Source of the DNA: Paenibacillus cellulositrophicus
GTDB taxonomy: Bacteria > Bacillota > Bacilli > Paenibacillales > Paenibacillaceae
Reading direction: 5' to 3'
Assembly (NCBI RefSeq): GCF_009363095.1
Contig: NZ_CP045295.1
Coordinates: 496,001-560,000, forward strand
Length of the DNA stretch: 64,000 nucleotides
Shown: in pieces, positions 56,076-64,000 of the stretch
Position numbering within the stretch: the first letter of the stretch is position 1
Layout: every line of letters begins with the position of its first letter
Made by a program: the position numbers and the translations under genes
The notes under the pieces: model-generated
What the model was told of the DNA's origin: nothing
The model's input: only the letters and a program-made list of their open reading frames with translations
Database searches by the model: none

Positions 56076-57257
56076 TTATTTGGAGAATGACTGTGTCATA
56101 TCCGTATCCAACTCTTTGGACACGGACTTTTGAAACTTGGATGTTGAGATCAGCTCTCGAAGCAGCTCCTCGTATTGATCCGCGTCAAATGGCACGGCTA
56201 CCATTTGCTTAGTGAACGATGAGAGCATGATTCCGTTGGCGATGGTGACCGACCGGATCCCTTCCGTCCCTTCCGCAATCAGTTCGCCGTTCCCTGTGCT
56301 TATTTTTTGAATGAACTTTTCTGTGACCACCTTATGCCCTGATTCCACGTTTGTTTCAACTTCGATTTCCTCTTCTTCATACTCCACGTTCCCGAACCCG
56401 TCCTGCGTTTCGCGCAGATGCTTCAGCATGGAAATATGATTGCGATAGATCCGAAGCTTATTGTTTTCGTACAGAAGTTTTCCGTTCTCCCCGACGATCT
56501 CCAGACGATTTACGCCAGGTGATTCTGCAGTCGTCACGATAAAATGCCCGATCATGCCGTTATCATGCTCGAAATAAGCGGTGACTTCGTCTTCCACTTC
56601 AATATGGTGGTACTTGCCGATATGGGCATGTCCGCTGATTCTTGCCGGAATCCCAAAAACCCATTGATAGAAATCGAGATTGTGCGGGCATTGATTGGTC
56701 AGGATGCCGCCTCCCTCTCCCGCCCAGGTCGCCCGCCAATCACCGCTGTCGTAATAGGACTGTGAACGGAACCAAGCGGTATTGATCCAAGTGGCTCTCA
56801 TCAACTGCCCCAGTTCACCGCTGCCAACCACTTCCTTGATTTTTTTATAATAGGGAAGCGTCCGTTCCTGGAACATCATGCCGAACACCAGATCCGGAAA
56901 CTTCTCCTTGGCCTCGGCATAAGCATCGATGGTGAGCTTGGCGTCATTGACATGAACGGCCAATGGCTTCTCGCAGAGCACATGGATTCCGCGTTCGAAC
57001 GCATCACTTGCAATGGCCGGGTGGCTGTAATGCGGCACCGCTATAATGACCGCCTCGAGCCCGGATTGCTCGAGCAGCTCCAAATGGCTGTAATATGCCT
57101 TTGTGCTGCATTCGGCAGCAAACCTGTCCGCCCGCTCTTGAACCGTATCACACACGCCTACCAGCTCAATTTGCTCCATCGACTTTATATTATGGATATG
57201 AGTTCTTCCGATGTTTCCTAAACCGACCAATCCGAGCTTTACTTTCTGCACGCTCAT
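56076..57257 (-). CDS. Gfo/Idh/MocA-family oxidoreductase (second copy)
   Basis: A 393-residue NAD(P)-dependent dehydrogenase: LGLVGLGNIGRTHIHNIKSM, then HVLCEKPLAVHVNDAKLTI with the EKP Lys, and AGEGGGILTNQCPHNLDFYQ, a usual C-terminal Gfo/Idh signature. It follows an isomerase/epimerase on the same strand, repeating the pair found in the neighbouring operon. The two dehydrogenases are only moderately similar. Confidence 0.86.
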   Translation of the reverse strand: MSVQKVKLGLVGLGNIGRTHIHNIKSMEQIELVGVCDTVQERADRFAAECSTKAYYSHLELLEQSGLEAVIIAVPHYSHPAIASDAFERGIHVLCEKPLAVHVNDAKLTIDAYAEAKEKFPDLVFGMMFQERTLPYYKKIKEVVGSGELGQLMRATWINTAWFRSQSYYDSGDWRATWAGEGGGILTNQCPHNLDFYQWVFGIPARISGHAHIGKYHHIEVEDEVTAYFEHDNGMIGHFIVTTAESPGVNRLEIVGENGKLLYENNKLRIYRNHISMLKHLRETQDGFGNVEYEEEEIEVETNVESGHKVVTEKFIQKISTGNGELIAEGTEGIRSVTIANGIMLSSFTKQMVAVPFDADQYEELLRELISTSKFQKSVSKELDTDMTQSFSK

Positions 57258-57292
57258 GTTTATATCCCCTCTCCTTTGAGTATTCGATACGA

Positions 57293-58114
57293 TTACGACC
57301 AGGCCAAGCCTTCATCTATCAGCAGCCTTTTTAAGGCTTGTGCCGCTATTTTAAATCGCTCGGGTCCTTCTTGTTCCGGGAATGCACGGTGCAGATGAGG
57401 CTCGATGGATAAAAATCCGGAAAAGCTTCTCTCCTTCAGTGCTTTAACAAACGCTGAAAACTCGCCGTCTCCTTCGCCTGCCGGGACAAACATGCGCGAC
57501 TGTTGGTCCGCATCCTTGATATGTACATATTCGAGGTAAGTTGACAGCTGCGGGTACGCCTCGCTCATCGGCATCACCCGGTTCATGACAAAATTGCCGG
57601 GATCAAAGGCAAGTCTCAGGCAAGGAGAGTCACAATGCTGCAGAATGCTCAAGCAGCGCTCATGGGTATCTCCGTATACGCCGCTGTCATTTTCCATCAG
57701 CAGCGTAATCTGTTCCTCCTCAGCTATTCTGGTCAGCATCTTCATACGGGAGAGCACTTCGCCGCGGTAGTTCTCCGGCTCTTCATTGTCGGGGATGTAA
57801 TAAGAAAATATGCGGATATAGCGGACATCCAATTGTTTGGCGATATCCGATGCGCGCTTCAATTTCGCAAGTTCGGGGGCAAAGGGATCTTGAATCGGGT
57901 ATTTACCGATTGGCGAGCCAATGGAGGACACGCGAATACTTTTTTGGCTTAATACAGATTTCAATCGGATCAGTTCTTCATCGGTCAATTCCAGTACATT
58001 TTTACCATACACGCTCCGGAGCTCCAAATAGGAAATGCCCTCGGACATGAGCACGTCGAGCTGTTCCTCCAAACGATCGGAAATTTCATCGGCAAATCCG
58101 GTTAGTACCAGCAC
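57293..58114 (-). CDS. Sugar phosphate isomerase/epimerase (second copy)
   Basis: A 273-residue TIM barrel of the AP-endonuclease-2 group: GFADEISDRLEEQLDVLMSE, LLMENDSGVYGDTHERCL and LEYVHIKDADQQSR carry the metal ligands. It is transcribed ahead of the second Gfo/Idh gene, 35 bases apart. An AraC regulator is immediately upstream. Confidence 0.84.
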   Translation of the reverse strand: MLVLTGFADEISDRLEEQLDVLMSEGISYLELRSVYGKNVLELTDEELIRLKSVLSQKSIRVSSIGSPIGKYPIQDPFAPELAKLKRASDIAKQLDVRYIRIFSYYIPDNEEPENYRGEVLSRMKMLTRIAEEEQITLLMENDSGVYGDTHERCLSILQHCDSPCLRLAFDPGNFVMNRVMPMSEAYPQLSTYLEYVHIKDADQQSRMFVPAGEGDGEFSAFVKALKERSFSGFLSIEPHLHRAFPEQEGPERFKIAAQALKRLLIDEGLAWS

Positions 58115-58235
58115 TCTCGCATCACCTCTCCTTAAATTCGCAGAGACTAGGCTTAACTGTCGATATGGATTAGTGTAGCAGGCGGCGAGAAGCTGAAGGT
58201 ACTTTCCGGTTGACCAGGTTGGTATCCTAAATGTT

Positions 58236-59126
58236 CTAAAATTGACTTTTTACCAAGCGTCTGTACTGCGTCGGTGTTTTGCCCTCCCATTGCTTGAACA
58301 CTTTGCTGAAATGGGAATGATTTTTAAAGCCCGTTTCGTAACAAATATCCGTCACCGATTTCTCGGGGTCGAGCAGAAACAGGATTTTAGCCTGATTGAT
58401 CCTTCTTTTGTAAATGTAATGAAATATCGTCATCCCCGTCACTTCTTGAAAAATGCGCACCAAATAATACTTGTTGATATGCAGGTTCTCTTGCAATTGG
58501 TCGAGACGAATATCGGTCATATAATGTTGTTCGATATAGGACAACGCGTTCTGAACGTGCTGCTCTTTTTCGGACGGGAAACCGGCTTCTTCTTTCACCG
58601 GCTTCATCAGCACTTGGCAAATGAAAAAAAGCGCGTCCAGACACAAGACCCGAAACCGCTCATGGGAGACGGCATCCGGTGCGGAATATAAGCAGTTCAA
58701 TTTACACAGCATTTCTTCGAATTCGTCCTGCTCCTCCATGCTGAGCTGAACTTTGTAGTTCCGAAGTCTTTCGAAAGGCTGCAGGGGATTGATCGAAAAT
58801 ACATGCTCGGATGCAGCACGGAAGTAACCGGGATCAAAATTCAAAAGCGTCCGCACATAGGGATATCCTTCAAAGCTCTTAGGCATATGAAGAGTCAAAC
58901 CATGCATCACGATGAGTGTACCTGGTTTGAGAACATGAATTTTGTCGCCTATCAAATACTGCCCTTTGCCCTCATGGAAATAAAAAATCTCATAGTGATC
59001 GTGGGATTGAAAATTTCCTGCCGTTACCGGGACGCTTTTTAAATACTCGTATTTCAGCAGATAAGCAGGTTCCACATCGCTGCCTCCGATCCAGGGAACG
59101 TCATTTGATGCCACAGGATGTCTCAT
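58236..59126 (-). CDS. AraC-family regulator with cupin sensor
   Basis: A 296-residue protein: cupin part HDHYEIFYFHEGKGQYLIGD (metal-binding His pattern), then two helix-turn-helix units LDQLQENLHINKYYLVRIFQ and VTDICYETGFKNHSHFSKVF. Located directly upstream of the second isomerase/dehydrogenase pair, same strand, about 120 bases away. It probably senses a sugar of that pathway. Confidence 0.88.
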   Translation of the reverse strand: MRHPVASNDVPWIGGSDVEPAYLLKYEYLKSVPVTAGNFQSHDHYEIFYFHEGKGQYLIGDKIHVLKPGTLIVMHGLTLHMPKSFEGYPYVRTLLNFDPGYFRAASEHVFSINPLQPFERLRNYKVQLSMEEQDEFEEMLCKLNCLYSAPDAVSHERFRVLCLDALFFICQVLMKPVKEEAGFPSEKEQHVQNALSYIEQHYMTDIRLDQLQENLHINKYYLVRIFQEVTGMTIFHYIYKRRINQAKILFLLDPEKSVTDICYETGFKNHSHFSKVFKQWEGKTPTQYRRLVKSQF

Positions 59127-59219
59127 CTGTGCACCTTATAAAATTTGCATAGGCATCACAATAATAACACTACTTACGTATAAAAAATGGTTCTGACCTC
59201 ATTTGTTTTAAATTTCCTC

Positions 59220-59248
59220 TTGCTCAATATTGCCTATCCTGCTATTAT
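59220..59248 (+). promoter_or_regulatory. Possible promoter of the polyamine leader
   Basis: TTGCTC, a 17-base spacer and TATTAT. The -35 is weak; the -10 is good. Confidence 0.45.
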
Positions 59249-59254
59249 GGAGAA

Positions 59255-59735
59255 GCGTAAATTTTGGAAAGCGAAATATTCGGATATATTAGGATCTTTC
59301 CAAGCAGATAAACTTTGACCACTTCCTCTCGGGAAGTTAAGGCCATACGGACAGCCGGGTCAAATGCCGACTGGCAACTTTCGTTGCCTTATTGATTGAG
59401 TTAAAAGCTCAAATTTTATAAGTTGGTAACTTTATAACCAGTGCTGACGCACACAACTTGTGAAACGGTCAATAAGAGTGGTAAAAGTAATTATTTGCTA
59501 TATAGACTCTGATCCTAACAAAGTATATTTGAATATTAAGAGCCCTTCCATGAAACGTTAGCGTTTTATGGCTGACTGATAAGCACACTAGGGGTTTGTC
59601 CGGTCATGCTTATTGGAATTTCTTATTATTTGACTATATCAAGCAAGTGTGATGCGCATGGTGCGTATTTCGCTTGCTTTTTTGTTGCCGTTTTTACAGA
59701 AAAAAATTGAATTGGATGAGGAGATTGATTGAAAA
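59255..59735 (+). promoter_or_regulatory. Long structured leader before the carboxynorspermidine genes
   Basis: About 480 untranslated bases with many helices: TTTGACC / GGTCAAA (59314-59364) enclosing ACTTCC / GGAAGT, GGCAAC / GTTGCC (59373-59388), TTGAG / CTCAA (59396-59412), CCATGAAACG / CGTTTTATGG (59548-59571) and ATAAGCA / TGCTTAT (59579-59613), then an intrinsic terminator at 59641-59683. None of the known riboswitch or T-box consensus motifs that I tested by eye fits. Confidence 0.55.
59641..59683 (+). terminator. Intrinsic terminator inside the leader
   Basis: AAGCAAG / CTTGCTT outer stem with an imperfect inner stem, then TTTTTT, 53 bases before the start codon. As it precedes the genes it is likely a regulated terminator. 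Confidence 0.7.
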
Positions 59736-60974
59736 ATGGGAAAAGCACTAATCATCGGCGCCGGTGGCGTAGCATCTGTAGCAGTTCATAAATGCGTTCA
59801 AAACAGCGATGTCTTCGAAGAAATCTGCATTGCCAGCCGTACCAAGTCCAAATGCGATGAACTGAAAGCAAAACTTGACGGTGGAAAAACCAAAATTACG
59901 ACCGCACAGGTAGATGCCAACAACGTGGATGAGCTGATCGCTCTGATTAACGAAGTGAAGCCGGATATCGTTATGAACCTGGCCCTTCCTTACCAAGATT
60001 TGACGATTATGGATGCTTGCCTGGCAACCAAAACACACTACATGGATACGGCTAACTATGAGCCGGAAGATACGGCGAAATTTGAATATAAATGGCAGTG
60101 GGAATACCGCGAGCGCTTCGAAAAAGCTGGAATTACAGCTTTGCTCGGCAGCGGATTCGACCCAGGCGTTACCGGCGTATTCTCGGCTTACGCGCTGAAG
60201 CACTATTTCGACGAAATTGAATACATCGACATTCTGGATTGCAACGGCGGAGATCACGGTTATCCTTTCGCCACCAACTTCAACCCGGAGATCAACATCC
60301 GTGAAGTGTCCGCTAACGGCCGCTACTGGGAAAACGGGGAATGGATCGAAACGAAACCGATGGAAATCAAACGCGAGTATAACTTCGCTGAAGTCGGCCA
60401 AAAGGATATGTACCTGCTGTACCATGAAGAGCTGGAGTCCCTTGCGCAAAACATCCCTGGACTGAAGCGCATCCGCTTCTTCATGACGTTCGGCCAAAGC
60501 TACCTGATGCACCTCAAGGCGCTTGAAAACGTAGGAATGACCTCCATCGAACCGATCGAATTCGAAGGAAAACAAATCATTCCGCTGCAATTCCTGAAGG
60601 CCGTGCTTCCGGACCCAGCTTCCCTCGGACCTCGTACGGTGGGCAAAACCAACATCGGCTGTATCTTCAAAGGAAAAAAAGACGGCCAAGATAAAACTTA
60701 CTATGTCTACAATGTTTGTGACCACCAAGAGTGCTATAAAGAAGTGGGCTCCCAAGCGATCTCTTATACAACTGGCGTTCCTGCCATGATCGGCGCTGCG
60801 ATGGTCCTCACCGGCAAATGGAACAAACCGGGCGTATACAACGTCGAAGAGTTCGATCCGGATCCATTCATGGAAGAGCTGAACAAATGGGGACTTCCAT
60901 GGGTAGAAGACTTTAACCCGGTGCTGGTTGACGCCTTGCCTGAAGAAGCAAGAGAGCCGGAGCTTGTTCGTTAA
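59736..60974 (+). CDS. Carboxynorspermidine synthase/dehydrogenase (CASDH)
   Basis: A 412-residue saccharopine-dehydrogenase-family enzyme that condenses aspartate semialdehyde with a diamine and reduces the product with NADPH. MGKALIIGAGGVASVAVHKC is the cofactor loop; THYMDTANYEPEDTAKF, GSGFDPGVTGVFSAYALKH and GGDHGYPFATNFNP are strong CASDH signatures. It is followed after one base by the matching decarboxylase, so the pair builds (nor)spermidine by the route that avoids S-adenosylmethionine. The long leader before it suggests feedback control by the product. Confidence 0.9.
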   Translation: MGKALIIGAGGVASVAVHKCVQNSDVFEEICIASRTKSKCDELKAKLDGGKTKITTAQVDANNVDELIALINEVKPDIVMNLALPYQDLTIMDACLATKTHYMDTANYEPEDTAKFEYKWQWEYRERFEKAGITALLGSGFDPGVTGVFSAYALKHYFDEIEYIDILDCNGGDHGYPFATNFNPEINIREVSANGRYWENGEWIETKPMEIKREYNFAEVGQKDMYLLYHEELESLAQNIPGLKRIRFFMTFGQSYLMHLKALENVGMTSIEPIEFEGKQIIPLQFLKAVLPDPASLGPRTVGKTNIGCIFKGKKDGQDKTYYVYNVCDHQECYKEVGSQAISYTTGVPAMIGAAMVLTGKWNKPGVYNVEEFDPDPFMEELNKWGLPWVEDFNPVLVDALPEEAREPELVR

Positions 60975-60975
60975 G

Positions 60976-62103
60976 ATGCGGTTCGAGGAGTTACCTACAC
61001 CCTGTTTTGTAGTCAGTGAAGAACTCATTGAGAAAAACCTGAACATTCTGAACGGTGTCATGCAGCGTACGGGAGCCAAGATCGTGCTTGCGCAAAAGGC
61101 TTTTTCCATGACCGAGATGTACCCGCTTATCGGAAAATACTTAAGCGGTACAACCGCCAGCGGATTATTCGAGGCACGGCTGGGCCATGAGGAAATGGGC
61201 AAAGAGAATCATGTCTTTGCCCCCGCTTACCGTGAAGATGAGATCGACGAAATTGTTTCCATATGCGACCATATCATCTTCAACTCCTTCTCCCAGCTGG
61301 CAAAGTATAAGGATAAAGCTCTTGCAGCCGGCAGAAAAGTTGGCCTTCGCATCAATCCGGAATGCTCGACGCAAGTGGGACATGAAATCTACGATCCCTG
61401 TTCCCCCGGGTCAAGATTCGGCGTGAAGCAGGAGGATTTCCAGCCGGAACTGCTAGACGGCGTTACAGGACTGCATTTCCATACCCTGTGCCAACAGAAT
61501 TCCGACGATTTGGAAACCACACTGAATGCCGTCGAGGAGAAATTCGGACAATGGCTGCCGCAAATGGAATGGATCAATTTCGGCGGCGGCCACCATATCA
61601 CGAGAGACGACTACGATATTCCGAGACTCGAGGCTTGTATTACTCGAATGCAATCCAAATACGGCTTGGAAGTCTACCTCGAACCTGGAGAAGCCATCGC
61701 GCTGAATGCGGGCTATATGGTCACTTCCGTGCTGGATATCCATCGTAACGGCATCGAGATCGCCATCGTGGACACCTCGGCCACCTGTCATATGCCGGAT
61801 GTGCTGGAAATGCCTTACCGTCCGCCGCTCATCGGTTCAGGCGAAGCCGGCGAGAAGCCGTACACCTATCGGCTCGGTGGTCCGACCTGCCTTACTGGCG
61901 ACGTCATCGGAGACTACTCCTTCGATCAGCCGCTTCAGAGCGGCGACCGATTGGTATTCGAAGACATGGCGATCTACTCCATGGTCAAAACGAATACCTT
62001 CAACGGCATGCCGCTGCCGGCCATCGCCGTGCAGGAGAAAGACGGCAGCTGCCGCGTCGTGCGCGAGTTCGGCTATCAGGATTTCAAGATGAGACTTGCT
62101 TGA
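60976..62103 (+). CDS. nspC: Carboxynorspermidine/carboxyspermidine decarboxylase
   Basis: A 375-residue PLP enzyme of the alanine-racemase-like fold. Lys41 in LAQKAFSM holds PLP; GLHFHTLCQQN (His167-His169), GGGHH (203-207), EPGEA (236-240), the catalytic Cys271 in CHMPDVLEMP and GPTCLTGDV (Cys305) all match the family. The ATG at 60976 starts one base after the CASDH stop, and a longer frame from 60928 is not needed. It removes the carboxyl group to give the triamine. Confidence 0.92.
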   Translation: MRFEELPTPCFVVSEELIEKNLNILNGVMQRTGAKIVLAQKAFSMTEMYPLIGKYLSGTTASGLFEARLGHEEMGKENHVFAPAYREDEIDEIVSICDHIIFNSFSQLAKYKDKALAAGRKVGLRINPECSTQVGHEIYDPCSPGSRFGVKQEDFQPELLDGVTGLHFHTLCQQNSDDLETTLNAVEEKFGQWLPQMEWINFGGGHHITRDDYDIPRLEACITRMQSKYGLEVYLEPGEAIALNAGYMVTSVLDIHRNGIEIAIVDTSATCHMPDVLEMPYRPPLIGSGEAGEKPYTYRLGGPTCLTGDVIGDYSFDQPLQSGDRLVFEDMAIYSMVKTNTFNGMPLPAIAVQEKDGSCRVVREFGYQDFKMRLA

Positions 62104-62223
62104 TGAATAAGAAAAACGTCTATCGACGTACCTTCAAAGAAGACAGACCGCGTCTAGAGGAAGTTTTTCTTGCTAGATCAGGAAGCAGAAGCTCCGAAAC
62201 TTATACTTTCTGATCTCTTAAGC

Positions 62224-62259
62224 AAAGCCTTAACCCTGTCACAAGGGTTAAGGCTTTTT
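62224..62259 (+). terminator. Terminator of the polyamine operon
   Basis: 12-bp stem AAGCCTTAACCC and complement, 8-base loop, TTTTT. Confidence 0.85.
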
Positions 62260-62301
62260 GGTTTTACGTTTTCTTTTTTTTAGATAAAGCATTGTATAGA
62301 C

Positions 62302-64000
62302 CTACTTAAGGATAACTTTCAATTGGGCTAATTCCCCTGGCTGCATGATCAATTGTACGTCTTTACCGTTGCTAGGGATCTGGCGAACCACTTCATCCAG
62401 AGGATTGACCAAGCAGGCAGCCTCCACTTCTCTATCCATTAGGTTAAAGATGTACTCAGACGGCTCCGTTCCGGCATTTCGCAGGGTCAGAATAAACCCA
62501 TTTCCATCCACAGCCGGTTTCACGTATAGCAGGACGACTGTACCGCTTGACTGGCTAAACCACTGCCCTTCTTCCTCCCTATCACACATCACCGCCGCAT
62601 TCATGGCTATAGGATCCGCTGCAGCTATGCCCGCACGATATGCCTCAACGGGATCAAATTGCCCGAACGGACTTAGCTCATAATGCAAAACGATCTCTCC
62701 AGGTTGACTGGCCCAGAAGTTGGTATCCCAATAATTGTTCATGGCCCATGCAAGCAGTAGCGGATTTTCCTGGCGGCCGATCTGCTTACTCTCCTTGCCG
62801 AAATGAAAATCGCCGATTTGAACGAGCGGCGCATCGGGACAAGCTAAGGTGATCCCCTTCTGCTGATCATAGATGGATACCGTCTGGTCAACGGTCACCC
62901 AGTCCCGGCAAGCGGTGCCAAGCTGCTCTCTGTCAAGCTCGACTAACAAGCCGGCTGTATCATAATGGGCGCGCCAGCCTTGATCCATCTGCAGCGGAAA
63001 GGCGAAATAGATCGACTCGGGCGTCCTTATATCCGATTTATTCATGGACGCGGAAAGACAGATCCGGGGATGGATGGCAGAAAAGGTAATCCGCTGTTCC
63101 AGCCGGGAAACCCCCGGCGCTTCAAGCTGCAAGACATACGTCACCGAGTCACTGGTTTGTTCGACCGAATAAGCTTGCAGCCAGTTGGCACCAACACGCT
63201 TTGCTTTCCATTCATGATTCCAGACGGATATGCTGCGATTCCCTTTGTCGACATCCCGCGGGAACAAGGTGCTTCGATGCTCAGGATTGTGGCGCCCGTC
63301 GATCGACTCCTGAACAAACTCAAATAACGTACATGGGCTCTTTTCGTCGAGCATAGGCCACTGATGTATCTTATCGAATAACTGCACAATTCTTGCGCTG
63401 ACAGGGTTGAATGTCATCCGGTAAAATGGCGTTTCGATCATCCCTTCCGTGACCGAAATACGGTTGGACGAGGCGGCCAGCCGGGCTTCTAGCTGGGCAA
63501 ACGGGATCTTTTTCCACGAAAATGGCGCCAGCTCTACCGTTCCATACGATTTATAGCTCTGTACCTCCTGTGTGTACGGCAAGAAGTCCATGACACGCGA
63601 AGCGGCTAAATGACGACCGCTGCCGAGGTAGTATTCAGGCACCTTGACCTCCGCATGCTGCGTTTCACTTGAGGTGTTGACCAGCATGACGCCGCCAGGC
63701 TCATGGGATTGTAGCGGGTTCCCTGCAATCGCTTCCATTTGTTTGGCATACACGTAAGCAGACAGGTCTGCCGATTTGTACGCCGTCACCCTCTTGTGCA
63801 GCTGCATCGAAACCGAAAGCGGATGGTCAGGGAGGTTGACCGAGCCCCATGAACCCCAGGTATGCTCATCATACAGCAGCGCCTGCTCCCATGCCTCGGT
63901 TTTCGCTTTCGTGTACTGCAGGTTTGGCGCTCCTTGGATCGCTTCAAGAAAATCAGCCTTCTTCAGGTGTTGCTTCGTTTGGCGAACGATCTTGGTTTCC
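62302..64000 (-). CDS. Glycoside hydrolase-like protein, GH38/alpha-mannosidase type (5' end outside window)
   Basis: The frame is open from the window edge to the TAG at 62302, giving the last 565 or so residues. YDEHTWGSWGSVNLPDHP near the edge is a family-38-type motif, and PFYRMTFNPVSARIVQLFDK plus ESIYFAFPLQM lie in the beta-sandwich part. Family 38 enzymes cleave alpha-mannosides with a zinc-bound water. There is no sign of secretion in the part seen. The start and catalytic nucleophile are outside the window. Confidence 0.75.
   Translation of the reverse strand, partial: ETKIVRQTKQHLKKADFLEAIQGAPNLQYTKAKTEAWEQALLYDEHTWGSWGSVNLPDHPLSVSMQLHKRVTAYKSADLSAYVYAKQMEAIAGNPLQSHEPGGVMLVNTSSETQHAEVKVPEYYLGSGRHLAASRVMDFLPYTQEVQSYKSYGTVELAPFSWKKIPFAQLEARLAASSNRISVTEGMIETPFYRMTFNPVSARIVQLFDKIHQWPMLDEKSPCTLFEFVQESIDGRHNPEHRSTLFPRDVDKGNRSISVWNHEWKAKRVGANWLQAYSVEQTSDSVTYVLQLEAPGVSRLEQRITFSAIHPRICLSASMNKSDIRTPESIYFAFPLQMDQGWRAHYDTAGLLVELDREQLGTACRDWVTVDQTVSIYDQQKGITLACPDAPLVQIGDFHFGKESKQIGRQENPLLLAWAMNNYWDTNFWASQPGEIVLHYELSPFGQFDPVEAYRAGIAAADPIAMNAAVMCDREEEGQWFSQSSGTVVLLYVKPAVDGNGFILTLRNAGTEPSEYIFNLMDREVEAACLVNPLDEVVRQIPSNGKDVQLIMQPGELAQLKVILK

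Noticed and set aside
59255..59735. T-box or lysine/SAM/cobalamin riboswitch
   Set aside because: The conserved elements (for example the T-box AGGGTGGNACCGCG) are not present; left as an unclassified leader.
59748..61202. 484-codon frame opposite the CASDH and nspC genes
   Set aside because: It is a shadow of two well-supported genes; the translation has no recognisable domain and no start signals.

Overview
The window looks like chromosomal DNA of a soil or rhizosphere Paenibacillus-like member of the Bacillota. The signs are Lpl-type sugar ABC permeases, strong AGGAGG ribosome sites with GTG and TTG starts, many AraC, HxlR, PadR, TetR, Rrf2 and ROK regulators, a CBO0543-type membrane protein, an Rph-type rifamycin phosphotransferase, and many GCCGC-stem terminators. 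The organism is inferred from gene content only. No rRNA, tRNA, CRISPR array, prophage or complete insertion sequence was seen.

Region 1-4.9 kb is an L-arabinoside utilisation locus on the minus strand: an LplB-type permease cut by the window edge, a GH43 enzyme and a GH127 enzyme. Two diverged copies of a roughly 190-bp terminator-plus-upstream block flank the two glycosidases, and a truncated AraC gene sits between the second copy and GH127. Region 4.9-47.6 kb is an accessory stretch of small regulator/enzyme units: Nudix, two aldo/keto reductases, two beta-lactamase-fold hydrolases, PadR plus a pentapeptide-repeat protein, XRE with an MFS exporter and a VOC protein, two HxlR units, two phosphotransferases, an adenylyltransferase-like protein, LysR with a MetX-like hydrolase, a DHA3 MFS pump behind a possible attenuator, a three-gene membrane-protein cluster, a GH4 enzyme with AraC, AzoR/Rrf2, epoxide hydrolase/AraC, a WYL regulator opposite a GyrI-like protein, rifamycin phosphotransferase and EcsC. 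Several decayed genes lie among them (EamA, AraC, alpha/beta hydrolase and AhpD-type).

Region 47.7-59.1 kb is a carbohydrate catabolic island. A six-gene minus-strand operon (LplB, LplC, sugar isomerase/epimerase, Gfo/Idh dehydrogenase, MFS, lipoprotein binding protein) starts from a consensus sigma-A promoter with a ROK-type operator just downstream. It diverges from its presumed ROK repressor. A second isomerase/Gfo-Idh pair and an AraC regulator follow.

Region 59.2-62.1 kb encodes the carboxynorspermidine dehydrogenase/decarboxylase route to a polyamine. The two genes lie behind an unusually long leader with several hairpins and an intrinsic terminator shortly before the start codon, which is the best candidate here for an undescribed cis-regulatory RNA. 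The window ends inside a GH38-like glycosidase on the minus strand.
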